Shown here: one piece after another, positions 27,334 through 35,320 of the stretch
How the letters are laid out: each line of letters starts with the position of its first letter
Position numbering within the stretch: position 1 is the stretch's first letter
NCBI RefSeq assembly: GCF_900639865.1
Contig: NZ_CAAAHX010000006.1
Location: forward strand, 124,001-188,000
From: Legionella gresilensis
GTDB lineage: Bacteria; Pseudomonadota; Gammaproteobacteria; Legionellales; Legionellaceae
Direction: 5' to 3'
Length of the DNA stretch: 64,000 bases
Made by a program: the position numbers and the translations under genes
Notes under the pieces: model-generated
Databases searched by the model: none
Seen by the model: the letters and a program-made list of their open reading frames with translations, nothing else
Told to the model about the DNA's origin: nothing

Positions 27334-29814
27334 ATGTCCGATCATTTAGCCATTGTCAATCTATACAATGCCTTAAATTATTCAGAAGACAAAAAAGGTG
27401 TATGTAAGGGATTTTCACTTCGATGGTTAGAAGCTGCTTTATTAGGTGATGAGGAAAGAGAGTGCTTTGAAAAGCGTATTAGGTTTATCGCTTCAAACGT
27501 AACGGAGGACTTGGCTCAAGCTATTAATCAAGTTTTAAAAAAAGCAGGGCAAAACTTAACAGATGAAGACAATTACCTCCTTGAAATCCTAGGTTTCTAT
27601 GATCATTTAACATTATTTCAATCACCAATTGATTGGTCTTTTCTAGTTAATAAACCATTTATTGAGCGTTTCGAAATACTTTCTCCTATTGCTTCTTCAG
27701 ACATGATCAAAACCCAAGGCGGTTTAACTGTACCTTACTCTGCTCCTTTCATGATGACTGAACAAGAAATTAAAGAGCATCTAGATATATTAGGGAAATT
27801 GTTAGAAGAAACGGCTTATCTATCTAATAAGCCTATCGGTTTTTTAGTTGAGAATGCCAATCATACTACCGCTTTAGTTTACACCCCAGGCCAAGGTTGG
27901 ATTTATCGAGATGCTAATCAGGATCCGTTAGAAATTACAAAATTACCTAATACTACTGACTATATAGCAGCAGCCCTTAAAAAGGGATTTGCTTATGATA
28001 ATGACGGTTTTTACTCTGCTTTTAATATGAGCTTAGTATTAACTAAATCTGATCCACGCTGTAACGTCTTAAAGGCAAAATTTGCAAACTTAAAACAACC
28101 TATTAGTAAAGCTAAAGCTCGTTACCAGTCTGATACAGTCAGCTTAACTTATATTGCCGCTCAACATGGACATGATGATGTTATTAAAGATTTAATTAAA
28201 AAAGGAGCTAATCTAAATCAAGTACGTAAAGATAGCCTTACACCCCTTTGGGTAGCTGTTCGCAATAAACATACCCAAGTTGTTAAGACTTTAGTAAAAG
28301 CTAGGGTTAACCTAAACGCTATAGATAAAGAAACAGGAATAACGCCGCTGTGGCTTGCTGCTCAATGTGGCCATACACAGATTGCTAAGATCTTAATTAA
28401 AGCTGGCGCCCTATTGGAAAAAACAGATAGTAATCATGTGACCCCACTTTGGATTGCGGCGCAAAGTGGTCATACTCAAATTGTAGGCTTGCTAATTAAA
28501 GCAGGAGCATTACTTAATCAAATAGGTAGTGATAATGCAACACCATTATACATAGCTGCTCAAAATGGTCATGCCCAGATTGTAGAAATGTTAATTAAAG
28601 AAGGTGCCTTAATTAATCAACCAAATAAGAATGGTTGCACGCCATTATACATAGCTGCTCAAAATGGCCATGCTCAGATTGTCGAAATGTTAATTAAAAA
28701 AGGTGCCTTAGTTAATCAAGCAGAGAGAGATAACACAACACCATTATACATAGCCGCTCAAAATGGCCATACTCAGATTGTCGAAATGTTAATTAAAGGA
28801 GGGGCTTTAATTAATCAGCCAAACAAAGATAACTGCACGCCTTTATATATAGCCGCGCAAAATGGCCATACTCAGATTGTCGAAATGTTAATTAAAGGAG
28901 GGGCTTTAATTAATCAATCAGATATTGATGGTTTAACGCCACTTCACGTCGCAGGTCAAAATGGTCATATACAAATTGTTAAAAGTTTAATTGCAGCAGG
29001 TGCGCTGATTGATTTAGTGGATCATGAAGGTGTCACTCCTCTGTGGATTGCTGCTTATAAGGGGCATAAGTCGGTTGTCGAAGCCTTAATTAAAACGCAT
29101 GCCAATCTAGAGCAAACTGATTTAAAAGAGAAAATAACACCCCTTTGGATTAGTACTTATAATGGTCATGTCTCCGTGGCTAAGTCATTGATTGCAGCAG
29201 GTGCTTCGCCTAATATAATTCATCAACAATATGGCATAAGTCCACTTTGGTTAGCGGCTGCTACAGGACAGATATCATTGGTTGCAGACTTAATTGACGC
29301 GCATGCTGATCTAAATAATATACGTATAGATAATGGCGCTACACCGCTTTGGGCTGCTGCTTATGGCGGTTTTACCCCGGTTATTGATGCTTTAGTTAAA
29401 GCAGGCGCTAACCTTCATCAAGCGAATAGAAGTGGTATTACACCCTTATGGATAGCTGCACAGGAAGGTCATGAAGATGTCGTTAAATTATTAATAAGTT
29501 GCGATGCTAACTGTGCTCATGCAGGTAAATTAATTGTTAGTGAATTAAAATCTCTTGTAGTAGATAAAGACAATGATACCCAGCAAAGAATGAATTTAAT
29601 TTTAGAAGGCAAGCAAGAAAATGATGAGATATTACTTGCCCCTTATGACATTGCTAAGATTATGGGGCATGATGCTATTGCTGAACTTATTAAAAAGCAG
29701 AATACCCAAAAAATAAACGTTGAATATTCTCGTTTTTTTACAAATAAAAAATTTAGCTCACGATTTTCACAATCTAAGCAACAACCAGATAAAAATGTAC
29801 AAATTAGTAGATAA
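27334..29814 (+). CDS. ankyrin-repeat protein with possible cysteine-protease head; effector candidate
   Basis: 826 residues, no signal peptide. Residues 1-265 form a head with C24 (GVCKGFSLRW), H177 (ENANHTTALVY) and D193 (WIYRDANQDP) in the order and context of a papain-like/YopT-like Cys-His-Asp triad. Residues about 268-735 hold 14 ankyrin repeats with the TPLxIAAQxGH motif; repeats 5-8 are near-identical. The last 90 residues are charged and polar. Ankyrin proteins are common Legionella Dot/Icm substrates that act in the host cell; translocation is inferred, not shown. The protease activity is a hypothesis from residue spacing. Confidence 0.85.
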   Translation: MSDHLAIVNLYNALNYSEDKKGVCKGFSLRWLEAALLGDEERECFEKRIRFIASNVTEDLAQAINQVLKKAGQNLTDEDNYLLEILGFYDHLTLFQSPIDWSFLVNKPFIERFEILSPIASSDMIKTQGGLTVPYSAPFMMTEQEIKEHLDILGKLLEETAYLSNKPIGFLVENANHTTALVYTPGQGWIYRDANQDPLEITKLPNTTDYIAAALKKGFAYDNDGFYSAFNMSLVLTKSDPRCNVLKAKFANLKQPISKAKARYQSDTVSLTYIAAQHGHDDVIKDLIKKGANLNQVRKDSLTPLWVAVRNKHTQVVKTLVKARVNLNAIDKETGITPLWLAAQCGHTQIAKILIKAGALLEKTDSNHVTPLWIAAQSGHTQIVGLLIKAGALLNQIGSDNATPLYIAAQNGHAQIVEMLIKEGALINQPNKNGCTPLYIAAQNGHAQIVEMLIKKGALVNQAERDNTTPLYIAAQNGHTQIVEMLIKGGALINQPNKDNCTPLYIAAQNGHTQIVEMLIKGGALINQSDIDGLTPLHVAGQNGHIQIVKSLIAAGALIDLVDHEGVTPLWIAAYKGHKSVVEALIKTHANLEQTDLKEKITPLWISTYNGHVSVAKSLIAAGASPNIIHQQYGISPLWLAAATGQISLVADLIDAHADLNNIRIDNGATPLWAAAYGGFTPVIDALVKAGANLHQANRSGITPLWIAAQEGHEDVVKLLISCDANCAHAGKLIVSELKSLVVDKDNDTQQRMNLILEGKQENDEILLAPYDIAKIMGHDAIAELIKKQNTQKINVEYSRFFTNKKFSSRFSQSKQQPDKNVQISR
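28543..28938 (+). repeat. four tandem 99-bp units inside the ankyrin gene
   Basis: Units start at 28543, 28642, 28741 and 28840, each opening with CC(A/T)TTATA(C/T)ATAGC and encoding one 33-residue ankyrin repeat. The third and fourth share a long identical stretch (CTCAGATTGTCGAAATGTTA onwards). DNA-level identity, not only protein similarity, indicates recent duplication or gene conversion. Confidence 0.9.
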
Positions 29815-29867
29815 TTACTGACATGAAAATTTGTATTTTAGAGATTTCAATTTATAGTAAAAGGTAA

Positions 29868-30137
29868 TTATTGGGATAATTTTTTTATTGTATCACTTAA
29901 ATTTTCTACTTCACCTGAATAATGATAATAAACTCGCTTATGGGTGCAATCAATAATACATAATGGCTCTTTAGGTTGATTATCTAATTGCTTAAAGACC
30001 CAATACAAACCTACTTCATTGTCCTGTTGGACCAATTTTAAAAGTTCTAGCATTTTATCTTTTTCAATTTCAGCATAAGTACAAATTAAGCCTGCAACAT
30101 TGCTATTTATCTTATAAGCGAAATGTTTCTCTTTCAT
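29868..30137 (-). CDS. small hypothetical protein
   Basis: 89 residues, family not recognised, no signal peptide or membrane helix. Predicted helix (EIEKDKMLELLKLVQQDNEV), aromatic patch (GLYWVFKQLD), then PLCIIDCTHKRVYYHYSGEV, probably beta strands, and a final helix. AGGAATT lies before the start. It is convergent with the ankyrin gene and otherwise isolated. Confidence 0.6.
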   Translation of the reverse strand: MKEKHFAYKINSNVAGLICTYAEIEKDKMLELLKLVQQDNEVGLYWVFKQLDNQPKEPLCIIDCTHKRVYYHYSGEVENLSDTIKKLSQ

Positions 30138-30324
30138 AATAAATTCCTATTAATTTATTATCTTTCTCTTAATTAAAGCTTATTAAATAAATTCAATGAT
30201 TACAAATAAAGGAATTTATTTATTTAATTAAAGAGTAGAGTTATTAAGATTTTCATCGCAGGCTATTGCACGAAACTTCTGTATTAACAAAAAAAATAAA
30301 AAAATAAGTTAATTATTTATAAGG

Positions 30325-30366
30325 ATCTAAGCTCACCCTAAAATTTTTTTTAGGATGAACTTAGAT
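30325..30366. terminator. strong hairpin downstream of the duplicated-domain gene
   Basis: 19-base arms ATCTAAGCTCACCCTAAAA / TTTTAGGATGAACTTAGAT with two mismatches and a four-T loop, 39 bases past the stop of the minus-strand gene. T-runs lie in the loop rather than after the stem, so it may be a transcript-end or stabilising hairpin. Confidence 0.5.
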
Positions 30367-30404
30367 AAATAAAGTTAGCCTATCTATACAATTGTAACTA
30401 AAGC

Positions 30405-31160
30405 TTAAGGCTTTTTATTAAATAAGTGTTTTAAAGCAAAATCTTTACCAATACATTCGCCAATAGAATGTCCCCATTTTCCTGCATTTTGCTGATTAAT
30501 TGTTGCTGGAATTTGAGAGTAAAGTTCTTTTTGGCATTTATCAACGCTTTCGGGTATTAAACTAACACATTTATCATAATTAATATTAACTTCGGTTAAT
30601 CGTTTATTAAGCGCTTCATCTTGCATAAATCCTTTGCAAATTAAATCGGGCACTACAGCCTTTAATTTTGATAACCATTCATCTTTAGTCATTTCTTGGG
30701 CGGAGCTATCTTTATCAGTAGTGCTGGATTCACCACCAAAATTAGTAAGGGCAAAATCAGTACCTATACATTCTCCAATTGTTTTACCCCACTTTGATGC
30801 ACTATCTTTATCCATTGTTGCAGGAAGATCAGAGTAATATTTGCTTTTACATTTATCAAAACTAGCAGGAATTAAACTTACGCATTTATCATAATCGATA
30901 TTTTCTGCTTTGAGACGTTTATTAAGTTCCTCATTTTGAGTGAAATTTTTACAAATAATTCCAGGTACTACCTCTCGCATTTTAGAAAGCCATTCATCTT
31001 TACTTCTTGGTTGATCATCTGTAGAGGTTACACTTGAAGAAGTAGCTGTATTGGTTGTTGAACCAGCATTCATGTCTGTCGCTGCTGCAGCTACAGCAAA
31101 CGAGGATAAAGAAAGGCTAGTTAAATAGAACAATGTATTTAATATATATTTTTTTAACAT
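30405..31160 (-). CDS. secreted protein with two tandem cysteine-bearing domains
   Basis: 251 residues. The signal peptide (1 to about 27) ends in AVAAAA, then a Thr/Ser-rich spacer (30-52). Two copies of an about 85-residue domain follow (54-138 and 159-244), each opening KDEWLSK and ending GECIGxDFAL. Each copy has four cysteines at matching places: C70, C93, C104, C131 and C175, C198, C209, C236. These probably form two disulphides per domain in the periplasm or outside. The family is not recognised. Confidence 0.8.
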   Translation of the reverse strand: MLKKYILNTLFYLTSLSLSSFAVAAAATDMNAGSTTNTATSSSVTSTDDQPRSKDEWLSKMREVVPGIICKNFTQNEELNKRLKAENIDYDKCVSLIPASFDKCKSKYYSDLPATMDKDSASKWGKTIGECIGTDFALTNFGGESSTTDKDSSAQEMTKDEWLSKLKAVVPDLICKGFMQDEALNKRLTEVNINYDKCVSLIPESVDKCQKELYSQIPATINQQNAGKWGHSIGECIGKDFALKHLFNKKP

Positions 31161-31225
31161 AATGATGTCCCTTTCATAAAATGTTTATCTATTAAAGAAT
31201 AGCCTTAAAATCATAGAATACATAA

Positions 31226-31996
31226 TTATTGACCTGTTTTCATAACATAATTGTCTATTAAACGCACATTTCCGATTTTAACTGCTATAAACCGGCGATT
31301 TTCATGCTCTATAAAGTATTCGACACTTAACTCATTTTCCTTTAATTGATTTAAAATCTCGTTATACGGTTTATCTTGATGGAATAGAGTAGCAAAGCGT
31401 TCTGCTAATTCGCGCTCGTTAGCTGTAAGAAGATTGTTGCGAGAACTGTAGGCAAGTTGACTTGCTTCACGAATTGTTGGACAAATTTTTATAGAAACTG
31501 GCATAAAAAAAGCGCTAGCCATATCGCGAATTAAACAATATTGCTGATAATCTTTTTCACCAAAATAGGCATTTTGGGGCCGCACTAAATTGAGTAGTTT
31601 CATAACTATCGTTAACACACCATTGAAGTGACCAGGTCGATGGGCGCCCTCCATGATTTGAGAAAAATCAGTTTCCATAACTTTATACCTGTAGTTATCA
31701 GGATATATTGCTTGCTCGGTCGGAGTAAGACAGTAATCAACACCATTTTCTTCCAGTAATTTAAGATCCAATTCTAGGGTGCGAGGATAGTGAGTATAAT
31801 CATCGGGCCGATTAAATTGGGTTGGATTAATAAAAATACTAACAGCAGTTAGATCATTTTCACGTTTACTAATTGTCATTAAAGAGCTATGGCCTTTGTG
31901 TAAATTGCCCATAGTAGGTACAAAACCTAAACTTAAGTGAGGATCAAGGGTATCTCTAAAATTGATCCAGTCATTTAAATTATTAAAAACTTGCAT
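31226..31996 (-). CDS. panC: pantothenate synthetase
   Basis: Joins pantoate and beta-alanine with ATP, the last step to pantothenate (vitamin B5). 256 residues. The nucleotide-binding [10 protein letters not shown] (27-36) is the family HIGH-like signature; [24 protein letters not shown] and YFGEKDYQQ are also present. It is somewhat shorter at the C-terminus than E. coli PanC (283). It is downstream of panB on the same strand, separated by 62 bases holding a perfect hairpin. No panD is nearby. Confidence 0.95.
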   Translation of the reverse strand: MQVFNNLNDWINFRDTLDPHLSLGFVPTMGNLHKGHSSLMTISKRENDLTAVSIFINPTQFNRPDDYTHYPRTLELDLKLLEENGVDYCLTPTEQAIYPDNYRYKVMETDFSQIMEGAHRPGHFNGVLTIVMKLLNLVRPQNAYFGEKDYQQYCLIRDMASAFFMPVSIKICPTIREASQLAYSSRNNLLTANERELAERFATLFHQDKPYNEILNQLKENELSVEYFIEHENRRFIAVKIGNVRLIDNYVMKTGQ

Positions 31997-32022
31997 GAAT
32001 TATCCTAGTAAATAATTGAATT

Positions 32023-32042
32023 AGGCTGCTTTTTAGCAGCCT
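32023..32042. promoter_or_regulatory. intercistronic hairpin between panB and panC
   Basis: Perfect 8-bp stem AGGCTGCT / AGCAGCCT with a TTTT loop, in the 62-bp panB-panC spacer. On the transcribed (minus) strand the sequence after the stem is AATTCAATT, so it is a poor classical terminator. It could attenuate panC or protect the panB message. Confidence 0.5.
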
Positions 32043-32058
32043 TTGAAAAGTAATTTAA

Positions 32059-32847
32059 TTAGTAAGCGTAGCTTTCTGATGGAAAGTAACTTTGTTGAAC
32101 ATCTTGAATATAATTATTAATCGCTGTTAACACAGTACTTTTAGAATTTGTAAATTGTTTTACAAATTTAGGTACAAAATCTTGTTGTAAACCTAACATA
32201 TCGTGCCAAACTAAAACTTGTCCATCAGTTACAGAACCTGCACCTATACCTATAGTAGGAATAGATAGGCTATTAGTTATTTTTTTTGCTAATGCTTGAG
32301 GAATGCATTCAAGAACGAGCGCTGAACAGCCAGAAGCTTCTAGGTTTTTTGCTTGTTGTAATAGTTGATTTGCTTTTTCATCGTCTCGACCTTGAACTTT
32401 ATAGCCACCATATTGATAGATAGATTGCGGCATTAAGCCTATATGGCCGAGTATAGGAATACCAGAAGACACTAGATAAGCAATAGTACGGCAAGTATCG
32501 TCATCTCCACCTTCAATTTTAATAGCCTGAGCGCCAGCTTGTATTAATTTTTTAACATTGATTATTGTTTCAGCTTGAGACGAGCGATGGCAAAGAAAAG
32601 GTAAGTCGCTTATTATTAATTGATTTGTAATTCCACGAGCTACTGCTTGCGTATGCAAAACCATCATATCAATGGTTGCCATCACAGTACTAGAATGGCC
32701 ATGAACGACCATCGCAACACTATCCCCTACTAAAACACAGTCTAATTGTGATTCAGCAATAATTTTAGCAGAGGGATAATCATAGCAGGTAAGCATCGTT
32801 ATTTTTTCGCCGGTCAGCTTTTTTTTAATAAATTCGTTAATATTCAT
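32059..32847 (-). CDS. panB: 3-methyl-2-oxobutanoate hydroxymethyltransferase
   Basis: Makes ketopantoate from 2-oxoisovalerate, the first committed step to pantothenate. 262 residues (E. coli 264). The TIM-barrel motifs KITMLTCYDYPSAKI, VLVGDSVAMVVHGH, AIKIEGGDD, PILGHIGLMPQSI and GIGAGSVTDGQVLVWHDMLG are present with their metal- and substrate-binding residues. The ACTCCTAATTGAAAGGAGT palindrome around its ribosome-binding site (32852-32870) is small and may be incidental. Forms an operon with panC. Confidence 0.96.
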   Translation of the reverse strand: MNINEFIKKKLTGEKITMLTCYDYPSAKIIAESQLDCVLVGDSVAMVVHGHSSTVMATIDMMVLHTQAVARGITNQLIISDLPFLCHRSSQAETIINVKKLIQAGAQAIKIEGGDDDTCRTIAYLVSSGIPILGHIGLMPQSIYQYGGYKVQGRDDEKANQLLQQAKNLEASGCSALVLECIPQALAKKITNSLSIPTIGIGAGSVTDGQVLVWHDMLGLQQDFVPKFVKQFTNSKSTVLTAINNYIQDVQQSYFPSESYAY

Positions 32848-33100
32848 TCACTTACTCCTAATTGAAAGGAGTAGGCAAAAATAGAATTTAAAAGCATTGG
32901 TACCTGTCTCATGGATCAAGTCCTCCAAAAAAGGTTAATAGATTTCTTTTAGCGAGTTGCCAAAGAAGACTAATGTAAGTTCCTCTGTCTAATAGCAAAC
33001 GAAAGGATTAAGTCGCTGCAATTTGTCAGCGCAAAATAAGTTTAAAGGACGCGCAACAAATTGCAAGATCGGTTATTATTAATACTTTAGTAAGTTAGTT

Positions 33101-33772
33101 ATGAATGAATTTATGTTACCTATCGCAAATTTACTCACGCCTGGTGAGCATGCTTTTCTTTTTCAAGGGAAAGTTGGCAATTTAGAAGCTATATTAACGC
33201 TTCCTACAGAAATAAATTTTAATTACCTAGCATTATTAGGTCACCCACACTCGTTGCAAGGTGGGACAATGAATAACAAAGTTGTCACAACAATGGCACG
33301 TTCATTTAAAGAATTAGGTATCCCTTCGATTCGATTTAATTTTCGTGGGGTCGGTAAATCGGAAGGTCAGTATGATGCGGGTATAGGTGAAAGTGAGGAT
33401 ATGTTGGTTTTACAACAACTATGGCAACAGCAATACCCTTATACTCAATTTATATTCTCTGGCTTTTCTTTTGGTTCTTTCGTCGCTTACAGAGCAGCAG
33501 CACAAAGTGATTCGATTCTCTTAATTACCATAGCACCGCCTTTTCATCACTATAATTATTTAGAATTTAAGGCACCGAGACCGTGGTTTATTTTACAAGG
33601 TGAAGAAGACGACATTTCACCTTTAGACATGGTTCTTGATTTTGCTAATCAGGCTAACCCTAAAATTCCTGTTGTTTGTTTTGCAGAAACTGGGCATTTC
33701 TTTCATGGTAATTTACTTTTATTAAAATCTAAACTAATGGAGATAGTGCGTATACAGGTATTAAGCTTATGA
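33101..33772 (+). CDS. alpha/beta hydrolase
   Basis: 223 residues, cytoplasmic. The nucleophile elbow is GFSFGS with S123, the acid is D170 or D171 in GEEDDISP, and the histidine is H199 in TGHFFHG. HPHSLQGGTMNNKVV and RFNFRGVGKSEG place it in the COG2945-type hydrolases of unknown substrate. zapE overlaps its stop by 4 bases (ATGA), so the two are translationally coupled. Confidence 0.88.
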   Translation: MNEFMLPIANLLTPGEHAFLFQGKVGNLEAILTLPTEINFNYLALLGHPHSLQGGTMNNKVVTTMARSFKELGIPSIRFNFRGVGKSEGQYDAGIGESEDMLVLQQLWQQQYPYTQFIFSGFSFGSFVAYRAAAQSDSILLITIAPPFHHYNYLEFKAPRPWFILQGEEDDISPLDMVLDFANQANPKIPVVCFAETGHFFHGNLLLLKSKLMEIVRIQVLSL

Positions 33773-34851
33773 GTTTACTTAATCAATACAATGCAGCTAT
33801 TGATTCTGGTGATATTCAAGATAATCCTTCTCAGCGGCAAGTATTAATTCATCTAGATAGGCTCGTTAGTGATTTATCTAACCAGAAAAAAAGCTGGTTT
33901 AATTGGCTTAAGAAAACATCATTAAAAGGGATTTATATTTACGGGCCAGTCGGAGTTGGTAAAACCTTTTTGATGGATCTTTTTTTTAACACCATCCCCT
34001 TAGATAAAAAATTACGTTTTCATTTTCATCATTTTATGCAACAAGTGGATGCGCAGCTACGACAATTGCAAGGGACACCTAATCCATTACAACAGATCGC
34101 AACAGATATTGCAAAAAAAGCACAATTACTTTGTTTTGATGAATTTATGGTAGATGATATTGCTTATGCGATGATTTTAGCTGAACTTATGCAAGCTTTA
34201 TTTGCTAGAGATGTCGTTTTAGTTGCTACATCAAACTCTGCGCCTGACGATCTATATCGTAATGGCGTACAACGGGCTCGTTTTCTGCCGGCAATTAGTG
34301 CTATCAAAAAGCATTGCGAAGTAATTCATCTTAGTAGTAAGCAAGATTATCGTCTAAGTCGCGAATTAAATTTTGAAACTTATATTTATCCTTTAAATGA
34401 AGAAACAACCAGTCTTTTAAATAAACAGTTTGATTATATTGTACCTGCTGCTCAAACGGAAGGTACATTAATAGTTCAAAAGCGCGAAATTCCTTATATT
34501 AAACTAAGTGATCGAGTTGTTTGGTTTGATTTTAAAGTTATTTGTAATTTACCCCGTAGTCAACTGGACTACTTAGAAATAGCTGAGCGTTTTGATACTG
34601 TTTTTGTAAGCGAGATTCCGGTATTGGGAGAAAGTGATACCGTATTTGCTATTTTATTGATTCATTTTATTGATGTTATGTATGATCAAGGCATTCGTCT
34701 AGTATTATCAGCCGCAGCCCCCATTAATGAACTTTATATACAAGGTGAAATGCAACAAGCCTTCAAGCGAACACAAAGTCGCCTACATGAAATGCAATCA
34801 AAAGATTACATTCAACGTCATCCAAGACGCGCTATGTCTTATTTAACTTAA
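33769..34851 (+). CDS. zapE: cell division ATPase ZapE (AFG1-like)
   Basis: A P-loop ATPase that acts on FtsZ at the division site in E. coli (375 residues; 360 here). Walker A GPVGVGKT at 59-66, Walker B LLCFDEFMVDD near 115-125, and the sensor region VLVATSNSAPDDLYRNGVQR are clear. It overlaps the hydrolase stop, so both are probably made from one message. Confidence 0.92.
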   Translation: MSLLNQYNAAIDSGDIQDNPSQRQVLIHLDRLVSDLSNQKKSWFNWLKKTSLKGIYIYGPVGVGKTFLMDLFFNTIPLDKKLRFHFHHFMQQVDAQLRQLQGTPNPLQQIATDIAKKAQLLCFDEFMVDDIAYAMILAELMQALFARDVVLVATSNSAPDDLYRNGVQRARFLPAISAIKKHCEVIHLSSKQDYRLSRELNFETYIYPLNEETTSLLNKQFDYIVPAAQTEGTLIVQKREIPYIKLSDRVVWFDFKVICNLPRSQLDYLEIAERFDTVFVSEIPVLGESDTVFAILLIHFIDVMYDQGIRLVLSAAAPINELYIQGEMQQAFKRTQSRLHEMQSKDYIQRHPRRAMSYLT

Positions 34852-34999
34852 AAACGTGGATCCCTATATAAGGCGGGCTCAAATTAGCTCTGCTAGTTCT
34901 TTGCTTTGCATCGTTTTGCCTTGCTCTCTTTGATTTTTCTTGATTTTAAACGATCCTTATCCCGAATTCGCGTTAAAATAATTTATTTTCGCTCAAAAT

Positions 35000-35018
35000 G
35001 AGAATGATTATCGCTATC
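35000..35018 (+). promoter_or_regulatory. Fur-box-like site upstream of feoABC
   Basis: GAGAATGATTATCGCTATC agrees with the 19-bp Fur consensus GATAATGATAATCATTATC at 15 of 19 positions by direct comparison. It lies 66 bases before feoA. Repression of iron uptake by Fur-Fe2+ is the expected role; TAAAAT at 35027-35032 could be the -10 box. Confidence 0.65.
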
Positions 35019-35083
35019 ATCTATGCTAAAATACAGCAAAAGATTTAAATTTTTGCAATCTATCCAATTTAGTTAAGAATAGA

Positions 35084-35320
35084 ATGAAAAAAATTCATAT
35101 TAATGATTTACATAAGGGTGACCGTGTTCGGTTAGTAAATTTCGGTAATACTAATTTAGTTTACCGCAAGCGACTCTTATCTTTGGGTATAACGCGCGGC
35201 GTGGAAATAAAAGTAATAAGAGTTGCACCGCTAGGTTGCCCTCTACAAATGGAAATACGAGGAACATCAATTACATTGCGTAAAGAAGAAGCTGCTGAAT
35301 TAGAGTGGGAACCTGTATGA
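35084..35320 (+). CDS. feoA: ferrous iron transport protein A
   Basis: A small cytoplasmic SH3-like protein of 78 residues (E. coli 75) that works with FeoB. Family pattern: LHKGDRVRLVNFG, YRKRLLSLGITRGVEIKVIRVAPLGCPLQMEIRG, SITLRKEEAAELEWE. Its stop overlaps the feoB start (ATGA). It is the first gene of a feoABC operon behind a Fur-box-like site. Confidence 0.95.
   Translation: MKKIHINDLHKGDRVRLVNFGNTNLVYRKRLLSLGITRGVEIKVIRVAPLGCPLQMEIRGTSITLRKEEAAELEWEPV

Noticed and set aside
28543-28938. Regular 99-bp repeats, considered as a CRISPR or satellite array
   Set aside because: The units are in frame, have no spacers and encode ankyrin repeats.
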